DNA of 64,000 nucleotides from Trichobilharzia szidati. Lineage: Eukaryota; Platyhelminthes; Trematoda; Strigeidida; Schistosomatidae. The notes below the pieces were generated by a model, which was not told the DNA's origin, did not search any database, and saw only the letters and a list, made by a program, of their open reading frames with translations. Positions 53,245-63,850 of this stretch are shown one piece after another. The stretch is from NCBI GenBank assembly GCA_944472155.2, contig OX235275.1, positions 24,888,436 to 24,952,435 of the forward strand. Reading direction: 5' to 3'. Made by a program: the position numbers and the translations under genes. Numbering within the stretch: the stretch's first letter is position 1; each line of letters begins with the position of its first letter.

Positions 53245-53936
53245 CCCAATGCTTCGGTGCGGGCTGTCTTGCTCAACGCCTGTGAAACCTGGCCTCTCCG
53301 AGCTGAGGATGTGAAGCGACTCTGCGTTTTCGATCATCGCTGTCTCCGCAAGATTGCTTGCGTTAGATGGCATCATCGGGAGAGTAATTCTGAGGTTCGA
53401 CGGCGTGTGTTTGAACACAGTGAAGATCACCATTCGTTGACTCTCGTCATCTGGAAACACTGGCTCCGGTGGCTATGACATGTGCTGCGAATGTCATCCC
53501 AGAGGCTTCCGTACAGGTCTCTGTTCGCTAGCCAGCCCTGGGACGGGATGGAAAAGGCGAAGGGGTGGTCAGTCCATGACGTGGCGTCGTGGGATGAAGG
53601 ATTTTTGTGCTAGATTAGCATCGGTTGGTGCGTCACGACTCCCTGGTTGGGGTCCGCGAGATAGCTCGAATCGATGGCTCGAAACGTTATCGGATATGGC
53701 CAAGAATCGTAATCAATGGCGAACGTGTTGCAATTTCCTTCTTTCTTCCCTTCCTGATGATAGTTAACGAATACTGTTCGAACTTGTTAAACATGACTGT
53801 TTTCCTTCCAGATGAAGTTCTTTATCCGTTTTATACTTATATTTTTACTTTTAATCTATGTTGTTTTATTATTATTGTATGGCGCATCTTTCTTGGTGCC
53901 ATATTGTACTAAGTTTTTTCTGCGTTTAAATAAATA
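53245..53936 (+). mobile_element. LINE (family L2) 3' end with perfect target-site duplication
   Basis: 692 bp flanked by ATCCCCTGACCACC on both sides (53231-53244 and 53937-53950). Starts in the post-RT region: RAVLLNACETWPLRAEDVKR, LCVFDHRCLRKIACVRW, then after a stop at 53478 and a frameshift TWRRGMKDFCARLASVGASR and LPGWGPRDSS, ending SLPDDS and stop. The end is TTTAAATAAATAA. Strong 5' truncation. The perfect duplication points to a fairly recent insertion even though the frame already has a break. Confidence 0.85.
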
Positions 53937-53949
53937 ATCCCCTGACCAC

Positions 53950-54080
53950 CACTGTCATGACTGGATGTTAATTTAGGTCTCCATTGGTCATTTTTATTGA
54001 CTCGGAATTCGAACTTTCTTGTTACATGATGTGCTTTTTATCAGTTGGTAAATTTGGACTATATTATTAGTTTTTTACGA
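53950..54080. other. Unassigned linker
   Basis: Short flank; nothing recognised. Confidence 0.4.
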
Positions 54081-54535
54081 GTTGATCACGGATTGTTATC
54101 AGTTAGAGAAGAACCATTGAAAAACTGCACTGGAGTACTGGACAGCTGACTGTTTCATCATTTTGGGAATCATCGGCAATACGCACCTACTGGCGATCGA
54201 ACCCATGACCTTCCGGTTACAAGGCAAGCTCGGTGACGACGATTCAGCCACTGGCAGCACCCGATTCAATGGCCATCCCATGAATTCTAACTTCTAATAA
54301 TTCGTGATTTAGCGCGGGTGGCACAAACCAATGTCATCAGTGGGACATCATTCCTCATACCTGACTGGATGGACCTCACTGGTCACGACTTCTCACTAGA
54401 ACTCCAGGAAACTCCATTCTGTAGCAAGCCACTCACTAGCGAGCATTAGATTAATTCCCTATAGTTGGTTTTTTAAGGTTTAGTTTTGTTTTTACGAGCT
54501 GATCATGGATTAATATCAGTTTGTTATTTGCTAAT
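54080..54535 (-). repeat. SINE1, variant subfamily
   Basis: In reverse: full monomer of the 21830/24240 subfamily (TTCGTGATTTAGCGCGGGTG in plus sense, head GGGTTCGATC-like, hammerhead relic lacking stem II), and a second tail at 54485-54530 (GAGCTGATCATGGATTAATA). Confidence 0.75.
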
Positions 54536-55015
54536 TCACTTGAATACCAGGCTTCTCGGGAATTCCTTGAATGCATTTTTGGTGTTTCCACTATTTAGAA
54601 TTTTGACATTATCCCAATCAAATTGATGTCCATAATTATCTACATGCATTGATATGAAAGAATATATACATCAAGTCTTCTGACAGACAATTTGTGTTCC
54701 TGCATTCTGATTCGAAGATTACGCCCACTTTGACCGATGTAATGTTTATTGCAGTTCATGCTTGCAATTTATTTTGTAAATGGTAATAATTTTATCTTCT
54801 TTTTCTGTTGCGTGGGTCTTTTGGTCTCCACAATATTGAAAAAAGTGATTGTGCGGTCTTAATTGTTCCAGTTGTTATTTCAGAGATATTCTTTATAGTT
54901 CATAAAGTAAATTTTCCTGTGGTCTTTGATGATGGTTTCTTGTTGGTGTTATGACTAGAGTTTAAACACCTTTTGATGAAATCCTGTGGGTTTTCATTCT
55001 TTTTGAAGAGAGTTA
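54535..55015 (-). mobile_element. PLE family E relic (EN)
   Basis: In reverse, broken frames: LLTLFKKNENPQDFIKRCLN, then YKINCKHELQ-like, HYIGQSGRNLRIRMQEHKL-like, and the end EFPEKPGIQVN / EAWYSSE-like. The HYIGQ site is readable at about 54735-54755. Confidence 0.65.
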
Positions 55016-55019
55016 ATAG

Positions 55020-56050
55020 GTGAGTAGGACTGCAGACTGTAGGACAAAATGGATCTATGCTGTTGAAACCCCGATGGTCCACTCGGAACCCAAGAGAATC
55101 CTACTTTCGAGAAATAAGAATAAATTGCCTAAATTTGCCACTTCTATGTGTATCTACCAGTTTGACTACAGCTGCGGAGCCAGCTACATCGGGCGTACAA
55201 TTAGGCAGGTTCATCATCGTATTTCCGAACATCATCCAGCATGGTTAAGCAAGGGATAAACAAGATCTGTTCGTAGCTCTATTTTAGCACACCTTGTAGA
55301 TAGTGAGCATAAGGTTGACGTTAATACTCCATTTAAAATTATTTATCGCATTCCTACTAATCTTAATTTTGCTCTATGAGTTCGTCTTCTACATAAGACA
55401 GCTGAAGCAATAGGAATCCACCTGAAGAAGCCAAACCTGTGTGTTGAAAAGAAATTTGTACAGCCACTTTCCTTACCTTGGCCATCGTTACATGACTGTA
55501 TAAACCGGATTACTTTGCCCCCCCCTCCACATAAACCTTTAAAAATTATAATTGTCCAAATTATTTTATTTTTTCTGACTACTTCATCTTTAATTACGTG
55601 TTATCCTTGGAAAATTATTTTATTCTTATAACCACTTCATCCTTAGTTACAAATTATCATTGTCCAAATCATTTTCTTTTCTTTAACAATCTGTTACGTA
55701 ATCAACCTGTGCACACACTTATTCCTTACTCATCAATTTTCCAAAATTGTGCGTTACGCAATCCACGTGTTGCAACCATTTCCACCTTGTAATTGTATGT
55801 ATTAATTTTCTTCGTTAGTTATCAACCCATTGACATGTTGACACTGACTAATTATTGCTAACAAACATATCAGTGCCACTTGATAGGTAAATTGTTGTGT
55901 ATTGTAATAAAAATGCTATACATTATATATTAGAGTAGAGCCAGAGTGAGATGAGGATCTAATTGACAAGTAAATATTTCTTCCCACTCAATCTTTCTGT
56001 TTTCTAAACGTCTAAATGGGGATTTTTTTCTATATAGAATTATAAACAAA
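55020..56050 (+). mobile_element. PLE family A2 copy (EN and 3' UTR)
   Basis: 55084-55259 is open: RILLSRNKNKLPKFATSMCI, YQFDYSCGASYIGRTIRQVH (YIG intact; the second Cys-position residue is Tyr), RISEHHPAWLSKG and stop. After the stop, the next codons resume in frame (RSVRSSILAHLVDSEHKV-like). 3' UTR 55500-56050 matches 7725-8039. Confidence 0.82.
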
Positions 56051-56205
56051 TAATTATTTGAAATTCATCATTATTTATTCTTTCATTCTCCCGCGTTCAC
56101 ATTGGAGCATTCGGGAGTTAGAAGCTTTGAAACTTCCTTTAGCCCAGATGTTGTAGTTGAAGGGGCAAGGGTTGCTGTCCTCTCTCACTCTCCTTTCGAA
56201 ATTTA
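56050..56205. other. Unassigned linker
   Basis: Nothing recognised. Confidence 0.4.
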
Positions 56206-56209
56206 ATAT

Positions 56210-57290
56210 CGTCTAGGTGAGACATTTGTCTGTCTGTTTTCGACATAGAACTTTGCACATATGTGCGGCAGTTCAAGTCGCCACGCTCCGTGTAGCACAC
56301 AAAGGAAGAGAAGAAAGTAGGAGAAATGCATAATATAGATAGTAAACGGAGGTGTGAGACAAAGGAGTAGTAATAATGAAGAACAAAACAGTTTCATCCG
56401 AAATCATAAGTCACAAGGAGTGGATGCATCTGCACTATCCATTGAGAACGATCACTTTGAGCCATGTCACCAATTGTTTCCAACCGCCATTGGTTTTTAC
56501 CATCCCGAGGACCTCAACCAGGAAGTCTACATCTCCCTACGTGGCTTAGACTAACTGTTGTGGATTTCATTGACTGGTGCCATGTTTTCGTTTGACCGCC
56601 GCTAGCTCTTTTCCAGCCTGACCCATCCTATATCAGCTAACATTGCCCATTGTCGAGGAAGGCGATGACTAGGCATACGTAACACATGTCCCAACCATCT
56701 CAGTCGATGTAGTTTCACAGTCTCGTCAACTGATTTCCCCACATTACCTAGTACTCGACACCTAACCTCAATATTGCTCACCTTATTATACCACTTCACG
56801 CGGGAGATGGAACGCAGACACCTATGATCGAAGACAGCTAATCTTTTCATGTCTTCTGCTCTCAATGGCCAGGTTTCACAGCCATAAAGGAGGACGGAGC
56901 GGTCTATTGAGCAGTACACACGCCCTTTGGTCGATAGTCGGATATCGCGTCTACGCCAGAGACGGCGTAAACTGGCGTATGCGAGCCTAGCCCTCTGTAT
57001 TCGTGCTGAGATTTCGTCGGCGATCAACCCGTTGGGGCTGATGGTACTTCCCAAGTAATTGAAGCGGTCAACGTGCTCTACCACTTCACTTCCTATTTCT
57101 AATCTAGGGGTCGGTGAAGTCCAATCCTGCAGCATCATCTTGCATTTTACAGGGGGTGAGACATAGAAGTGTGTGTGCGTCATCCTGAACCATGCATGTT
57201 CTCGGTTGACGAGCATTCCACCAATCGAAACATCCATGTATACAACGGTGTTCTTTTCTGCGTCAGTGTTAGATCTATTCTCACCAAGCT
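56210..57290 (-). mobile_element. LINE (family L2), longest copy
   Basis: The reverse frame 56602-57237 is open for 211 codons: MDVSIGGMLVNREHAWFRMT, KCKMMLQDWTSPTPRLEIGS, HVDRFNYLGSTISPNGLIAD, EISARIQRARLAYASLRRLW, STKGRVYCSIDRSVLLYGCE, TWPLRAEDMKRLAVFDHRCL, RCRVLGNVGKSVDETVKLHR, SHRLPRQWAMLADIGWVRL. The R-F-N-Y-L-G-S and L-L-Y-G-C-E-T-W-P-L-R blocks follow the RT palm in RTE-like LINEs such as schistosome SR2, though I cannot fix the clade. A frameshift near 56610 puts the rest (GQTKTWHQSM-like) in another frame; 3' UTR to 56210 matches 11380-11510. Confidence 0.82.
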
Positions 57291-57294
57291 TGGA

Positions 57295-58355
57295 TTCAGA
57301 TGATTCTCTATCAAATCATTAATTTCAAATTCTGACAGATTTTAGAGGATTTTTTTACCCTTTCAAACAACAACAAGTACAACCACAACAACAACAGAAA
57401 TGACAAAAAAATTTTTCCGCGGGAGTTTCAAAAATATTTCGAATATTTCAAATGATAATATATAAGCAAATAAATAAATAACCCAGCAGTAATTATGACT
57501 TATTAGCAGATTAATTTTATATTTCATCGTGGTTTAATCGAGAGTGTAGGGGTGCGACAATTTGTTTATCACACCACGGGGGAGGGGTTAATTCCATCTT
57601 GAGGATGGTTGACTAGACAATGATATTCACAAAGTTTCATTTTTTACAAACTTATTAGTCTATTTTTCTATGACGAAAGCTTCAAATGTGTACACCGGAT
57701 GCAAAATCAAATCTCCACGCTTAGAAGAAGAAGAGAAAGAAGTTTGTTCAATCACACCCTCGTTCATTCATTTCATTCATTCATTTAAACAAACAAACAA
57801 ACTCCGCGTTCGTTGATGCTGTTGAAGGGATTGACGGGAAATTGACGGAAATTGCCATCACAAAATAGAAATAAATAAATAAATATAATTTGAATTTAAG
57901 GTATAAATATTTATATAAAAACAAAAAATGGGTAATGTTCAGTATTCAAGACGTTTGTGAAAGTAAGTGAAGAACGATTGAATGCCACTGCGTGTGTACG
58001 TGTGTGTGTGCACGCGCGCGCGGGCTTTCAAAAAAGTAAAATGAAGGATGAAAGTATTTGAAAAACAAACTTCGTTTGTTTGCTTGCTTATCCCTCTTAA
58101 TCTGTTTTTTTTGTTTTTGTTTCTGCGTTTCATTTTAAAATTTCAGCAATTTAAATAATAATTTTTTGTTTAGAAATATGATGTTTGCTTTTCTGCTAAT
58201 TAGATTTTAAATTCAAATGTGGTTTTTGTTTAAAATGTGTGGTTGAAGTGAGGAGAAGACATATGCTACTGGTAAGATTTATCAGTAGTAGTAGTTTATA
58301 ACGAGATGTTTATCGATCAGCACACTAAAATATCAAATACTGGAGAGGTAGTGAT
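57295..58355. other. Unassigned AT-rich DNA with alternating purine-pyrimidine run
   Basis: No gene or repeat family recognised. 57993-58022 is a (GT)n/(CG)n run (ACGTGTGTGTGTGCACGCGC) that could adopt Z-DNA. Confidence 0.5.
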
Positions 58356-58359
58356 TTGA

Positions 58360-58790
58360 TAGGGGATTTCATCATGAGCTAACACCAGTTAGAGAACCAT
58401 TGAAAAACCTGCAGGGAGTACTGGACAACCAGCTGTTTCGTCAAACTAGTTATGGACTCCACTTCAGCAGTACGCACCCACCAACAAGGTTTGAACCCAG
58501 GGCCTTTTGGTTACTAGGTGAGCCAGTTCGTAGACCATTGAGCCACTGGGACCCGATTCAGTGGCCAGCCCACGAATTCTAACTTCTGCCAATTCATGAC
58601 ATAGCGTGACCATTTCGCATTGTCTTCTTCGAAGGTCGTGGGTTTGAACGCCAGTAGTGGATGCGTACTGCTGAAGAGTCACAAACTAGGCTGACGAAAC
58701 AGCTGTCCAATAGTCTTTGCAGGTATTCCAATTGTACTCTAACTGATATCAGTCCATGATAAAATCTTCCAAACAATCAGGAATCACTCA
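58360..58790. repeat. SINE1 inverted dimer with canonical hammerhead
   Basis: 58360-58630 minus monomer part (tail, hammerhead with three extra bases, head, some body). 58631-58790 plus, starting at box B (GGGTTTGAACGCC) and ending in the tail. Tails outwards. Confidence 0.82.
58665..58711 (+). ncRNA. Type I hammerhead ribozyme (SINE1)
   Basis: GTACTG (58665-58670) can pair only partly with CAATAG (58708-58713). Core CTGAAGA (58671-58677), stem II GTC/GAC with a large loop (58678-58695), GAAA (58696-58699), palindrome ACAGCTGT (58699-58706), C17 at 58707. Catalytic core intact; stem I weakened. Confidence 0.72.
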
Positions 58791-59320
58791 ACCTCTACTT
58801 TTAAAAGTTTTTATCCTTTGCATCCCCCCTATTGTTATTTATCGCTCCCACTCAGTCTTTTCTGCGTTACTCAAAGAAGACTGTGTCATACTGTGTGGAG
58901 TGTTAAAGGCTGTCATCAGTAGGGCAAGTAGTGAGCCAACACTATGTCAGAAAACTGGTGACCACTACTGTCGGCAAACACCTGAACACATGCGAAGAAT
59001 GGTCTAAATCCATATTGGCTGACTCTCCCTACGGATAATTACCTTTAATTTTCGGGATTTCGTGAATAACTGATTAAAGATGCCCTTCAGAAATTTTAAA
59101 AGACTGATTATTGAACAATGAAAATTCATATCGATAAACTGCTCTTCATCAGGCTCAACAGTTATATATCCATCCAAAAGAATTAAAGAATCAGGGTTAT
59201 TGACAACATTTCAATGTCGTTTAAATAACATTGAATAAATCAATAATATGAATAGATTACAGTTCAACAGCATCTGTAAACGTGATAATATGAATCAAAG
59301 TAACACTGCACTACGCAGAA
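58790..59320. other. Unassigned sequence
   Basis: No gene or known repeat recognised. Confidence 0.4.
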
Positions 59321-59324
59321 TATC

Positions 59325-59565
59325 GTGCCAGTGGCACAGCGGTAGAATGCTTGCCGATCATGCCTCACGTGGTTCGCAGTTCGATCCACGGCCACCGACG
59401 CACTCCTTCACCCCGCTAAGTCAGTAATAAGACTGGTAAACAGGTAAGGTTGGGCATGAGGTTAGCTACCGCATCCCGTAGGAATAAACATCACTGCTAC
59501 TGAAACTACAAGCCTCTAGCTTGAAGCCTTGTGTTCCAGCACTGGGAACGTAAAGGAATACAAAG
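59325..59565 (+). repeat. SINE2
   Basis: Head CCAGTGGCACAGCGGTAGAA with box-B-like CAGTTCGATCCAC, body TAATAAGACTGGTAAACAGG and GGGCATGAGGTTAGCTACC, tail GAAGCCTTGTGTTCC and GGGAACGTAAAGGAATAC. Confidence 0.82.
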
Positions 59566-59679
59566 AACACAGAATATCAGACAATAATTAAAAAAACTTC
59601 CAAAAAAATACAGAATTCATGAATTGACAGGCTTCACAGAAGGCCGGCTAGGGCAGTGATAGCATCTGGCCGGCTGGAT

Positions 59680-60305
59680 CTGTTTCTTCTGCACACACAC
59701 ACATAGAACATCGGCTGTTTTAGGTGAATCTCAATAGCCTCTGCTGCTTGGTAGGTTATTCAGCACCTGGATGTTTTAGACAAATTATTTGGTACCCAAC
59801 AGTTGATGAATGAGAAGGATTCTTCACTACTAGCTGGCTTCTTGGCCGGTTTGAACCAGGTAGTCTAATATCGAACTGTTGGTGATGGTTTTCACTACAC
59901 TTCCACTTTGTTCAGCGTTACCGGACTGGTTGGTATTCCTGAGTGAGTATGAAAAATCAAGTTCCCTAGAGCGATGGCCAATATAAGTCGCTCCACTGCA
60001 ATCACACTTGAATCCGGAAATACAAATAGAGGTGGCAAGTCTCGTCTAGTCTAGGTACTTCATCTTTCAGTCGAGGAATCAGAACCGGTCATGAGCAAGA
60101 TATGACTTGCAGTTTACCAGTATTGAAAGTTCTTTGAATAGTTTTTCTTGACTTGTTAGTACTTGTTTCATCCCTCGGTACATCACTCTTGAATTAAAGT
60201 CGTGTATAAAAAGCTTCTTATTAAAAGATGTAGAATAGTCGTTTTCTGCATTCTTGGTCATATTGACATAAGGATAAAACTTGTGCACTGTGGTAGAGTG
60301 TAATT
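59680..60305 (-). mobile_element. PLE relic (linker and EN)
   Basis: In reverse, frame 60079-60309 gives NMTKNAENDYSTSFNKKLFI, MYRGMKQVLTSQEKLFKELS, then stops; further words SICISGFKCDCSGATYIGH (EN start, YIGH) near 60020-59985, and NGLLDYLVQTG-like words. Related to the 33000-33300 relic (same SQENLFKKALILINFTS words). Confidence 0.7.
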
Positions 60306-61680
60306 CCATTATGGGTAAATTTTATTTTGATAAAGTCTCACAGAGTTATACAGTAATGTTTACTGACGACGTTTCGAGCACAATTTATTACTGCTCATAA
60401 TCATATCAAGGTAATCACACAACTTTCTGACTTCGTTTACATAGTTCCGTTGCTTTTCACTTGATTTGGTTGGTAGTAGTATTTTCCATATTTTGGGTAT
60501 GAGTGATGAATCATTCCTATTGCATGTGTTGGGTGTAGATTCACCCGATGAACAAGGATTCAGTAACCAACCTCTCTCGCTCCACCTACATAGATTACTT
60601 CTTAGAATCTTAACCCTCTCCCACCCTATTGTGTGGTTATGTGTTAATATATACGTTGCAACTGCTGAGCTTTTCTCTAAATTACTTATCGTCTCGGGGT
60701 CAACCATTCTTACCTTGGCTAAATTCTTATGTTCTGACAATCTGACTACCCACGATCTACTAGTCTGACCCATATGGTTGACCTCACAGTCATTACAAGG
60801 TTTTTGTAAATTATGTAATTTTGTCTATTTGGGTCAACTGGGTCCTTTAACCTACAGAGCTTGTCCCTGAGTGAGTTTGTAGGTTTAAATGCCACCCTGA
60901 TTCCTGCTTCATTTAGAATCCTACGTAGGGTCTCAGATGTCCCCTCTTTATATGGTATAACTGTAGATGACTTATATTCTCTCTTGTTTATATTATTATT
61001 ACTAGTTTCACAATTATTTTTTATTTTTCTTTTGGCCTTTTTCACTCTTCCTAATGAATTTTAGAGGACAGTTAGTCATTTAACATCAACGCCTCTTCTA
61101 TCTGTTTTATTTCATCATTTAGGTCTTTTTTTGTGCTACTTAGTGCCATTGCTCGGTTTGTTGAACACTTAACTAAGCCTGCCTTAACAGTTAACGGATG
61201 AGATGAATTAAAGTCTAAATATCTATTAGAATGCGTTGGTTTTCTATAAACACTAGTGTGTAGTTTGCTTTCTTCTATTCGTTTTATTTTACAATCTAAC
61301 ATTACAGCTAATTCTCCTTGTTCATTTTCGGTTTCAAATGTGAATTTTATTCCCTCCACTAGTGAGTTTATATGTGTTAAGAAGCTAGAGAGAGATAAGT
61401 TCTGTTTTTAACACTGTGAAAGTGTCATCCACATATCTCCACCATATTTTTGGAGTGGGATTAAACGTATTAAGAGCCATATTTTCCCAGCTATCCATAA
61501 ATATACCTTCTACGATAGGGGATATCGGTGATCTCAATGCTACTCCTTCAGTTTGTCTATATATTTTGCCTTGGAATTTAAAGATAGTAGATGTGAGGCA
61601 CAACTGAATTCCTGAAATAATTTCATCATCATCTTGGTCATATGTTTTATTAGGGAGACGGTTGCAGAGAAGAAAATTTT
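60305..61680 (-). mobile_element. PLE family B, fullest copy (RT palm to GIY-YIG)
   Basis: In reverse. 61385-61603: FKFQGKIYRQTEGVALRSPI (G-S-P changed to R-S-P), FMDSWENMALNTF, IWWRYVDDTFTVLKTEL (catalytic YVDD intact). 61072-61359: IKFTFETENEQGELAVMLDC, LHTSVYRKPTHSNRYLDFNS, ALSSTKKDLNDEIKQIEEAL. 60746-61045: linker with N-rich run, then GTSETLRRILNEAGIRVAFK. 60360-60773: VDCEVNHMGQTSRSWVVRL-like EN (HMGQ at the YIG site) and HNHTIGWERVKIL. Four frames joined by frameshifts; the protein is broken but the domains are in order. 3' end with hairpin at about 60371-60396. Confidence 0.87.
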
Positions 61681-62590
61681 CATTTCGACGAAGTCATCAA
61701 CTAGGCTGTACATTCGTGTATTTATGATAAATAGATGGGAAAGTTCCAGAATAATTTCCGGTAAAGGGTCAAATTAATAAAAAATTACAATTGGGAATTA
61801 AAATCCCTGGCTAGTAAAAGGAGATCGAAAACGTGTATATAGTTCCGTTACAGAACATTTGGTCAATTCAGGACATTCAGCGCCATTCGAAAAATCCTTC
61901 AAAGTAATAATAATATACAGGATTTGATCAGACCTATCAAAGGGATTAAAATTAAAACATCTGGGCATAGTCGAGGTACTAGCCATCCAAAAGCTCAAAC
62001 TCACGCTTTGTATCCAAAAAATACGTCCAACCCCTGTCCCTGCCGTGGTCATCACAAACAGATAATTGCTTTAGTAATGACCATTCCATTGCCTTTCTTA
62101 TCCAAACTTCCTGTTTGTTTATTCGTGTTATTTTTAAGTTTTTCTTAATCCCTATTTACACTACCATATTTTCATATCCAAACTTCCTGCCTGTTTTGTT
62201 ATTTTATCATTTCTACATATTTAATCCCTGACTGCATAAACAATTATTTGTCACATTAGTTATGATCTCACTAGATTTTTCATCCAAACATCCTGTCTAT
62301 TTTTGTTATTTCTACATTTCTAACCCCCCTCCCCATTGCACAAAATGTCAAACTTCTCAGTAATTATGATGCTACTTTGTTTGGATTTTATCCGTCTCCT
62401 CCTGTTTATTATGACATTCTAATTCTTAATTGTAATTTTTATTAATTTGACCCTTAACCGAAAATTATTCTGGAACTTTCCCATCCATTTATCATAAATA
62501 CACGAGTGTACAGCCCCCTAGTTGACGATGACTTCGTCGAAAAGAAAATTTTCTTCCTCGCTGCAACTGTCTTTTTAATTATTCCCTGTG
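61640..62590 (+). mobile_element. PLE family C 3' end between inverted terminal repeats
   Basis: Arm 61660-61800 (minus) and arm 62410-62590 (plus) are reverse complements (GACTTCGTCGAAA, CATTTATCATAAATACAC, GAATTATTCTGGAACTTTCC-like words). Between them the plus strand encodes the EN end: TEHLVNSGHSAPFEKSFKVI, RSDLSKGLKLKHLGIVEVLA, IQKLKLTLCIQK. Same layout as the PLE-A copy at 1430-2695. Confidence 0.78.
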
Positions 62591-62599
62591 ATCAAATGT

Positions 62600-62687
62600 G
62601 GATATATTCCATGGACATTTGTTTCTTGATGAACTTCTCTGGATAGCTATTTTCAGTCAACCCGAAATTCATCTTCAATTATTTCTT
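62600..62687 (-). mobile_element. PLE family C fragment, downstream side of the nested LINE
   Basis: In reverse: EIIEDEFRVD, then ENSYPEKFIKKQMSME, continuing the PLE reading interrupted at 63851. Confidence 0.75.
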
Positions 62688-63850
62688 AATAATAATAATA
62701 ATAATGGCTTTATTCCAAACAGTATTTGTGGTACAGGTATGGAATTTTCAGCGTTCATTACAATATTGCATCTAATTACCTCATAAATTTTATAAGGATT
62801 TAAAAATATAAAGCAACAACAACAAAAAGAAAAAAGAGAAATAAAAGAAATAAAAAAGAACAGCATTGCATTCACATATTTAAACAATGCACCACATGAT
62901 ATGATATATAAAATTAGTCTGTAATAGAATATATGAGCAACAATATAATAGTAACAAAGAAAGGAGAACAAAAGCTTGTGGGAACTATTTGTTAGAGTGC
63001 CGCAGTAAGGTGATCGTGTCATGCCTAACAGTTTTCTCATCACATAACAGCTGTGCCAGATAAGGTATTGTGGATTTTTTATACTTGGTAGTCCTGGCAT
63101 ATAGCTTCCTATAGTTGCTTCTAGTTCTAGCAGATGAAATGCAAGGAGAGAGCTGCGTATGGAGAGGGTGTTCGGGGTCTGACAATATAGAATTTGCTAG
63201 TTTCTTACATGACATTATATGTCTATCCACAATTGTGTTAACCAGTTGGTTTAACGAAATCCCACTTCCCATACTAACAGCTTTTAGTGCCCTACGCAGC
63301 GAAGCAAAGTCTTTCTTAAGTAGTCCAGGGAAGATTAATGGGGAGCAGTAAAGAGGGATGGGTAGAATACAGGAATTGACAAACTGAGAAAGCAAAGACT
63401 GCTCTATACCAGACTGCCATAACTTCCTAACGTAGAACGTTAAGCGAAGCATCTTTCTAGTCACTAGCGAGATGTGAGAGGACCAGGAGAGATCGGAGGA
63501 AATACTCAGTCCAAGGTACTTGACATTAGATGTAGTTTCAACCTCTATGCCGTCAATGATAGTGGGACCATGTGAGCTAGCTAGTTGTTGTAGGTCACTT
63601 TTTCGTCTGAAAGTAAAATTTACTACCTGACATTTAGACGGATTCAGCTTAAGACCGTTTGAAGAGGACCACTGACTAATTTCCCAGAGAAAGTTATTTA
63701 ATATGGAACAGTCTGACTGAGAGTTGACAGGCATAGAGACAGAGAGGTAATCAGCATACTCGACAAAATTTGCTACATCAGAATGGGGCAAGTCATGTAA
63801 GAAAAAAGAAAACAGAAAAGGAGAAAGAACAGCACCTTGAGGAACACCAG
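62688..63850 (-). CDS. CR1/Jockey-like LINE, reverse transcriptase C-terminal half, nested in a PLE
   Basis: In reverse, open for about 288 codons (63850 to 62985): GVPQGAVLSPFLFSFFLHDL (RT block 4), FVEYADYLSVSMPV (active-site block; YADY replaces YADD, so the second catalytic Asp is lost), GLKLNPSKCQVVNFTF, VKYLGLSISSDLSWSSHISL, and a C-terminal domain ending TLLRHSNK. A different LINE lineage from the RTE-like ones. 3' UTR runs to a (TAA)n tail at 62688-62705. The element begins exactly at G-V-P-Q-G, so it is 5'-truncated. The first 36 residues of the longer frame that crosses 63850 belong to the PLE, not to this LINE. Confidence 0.85.
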
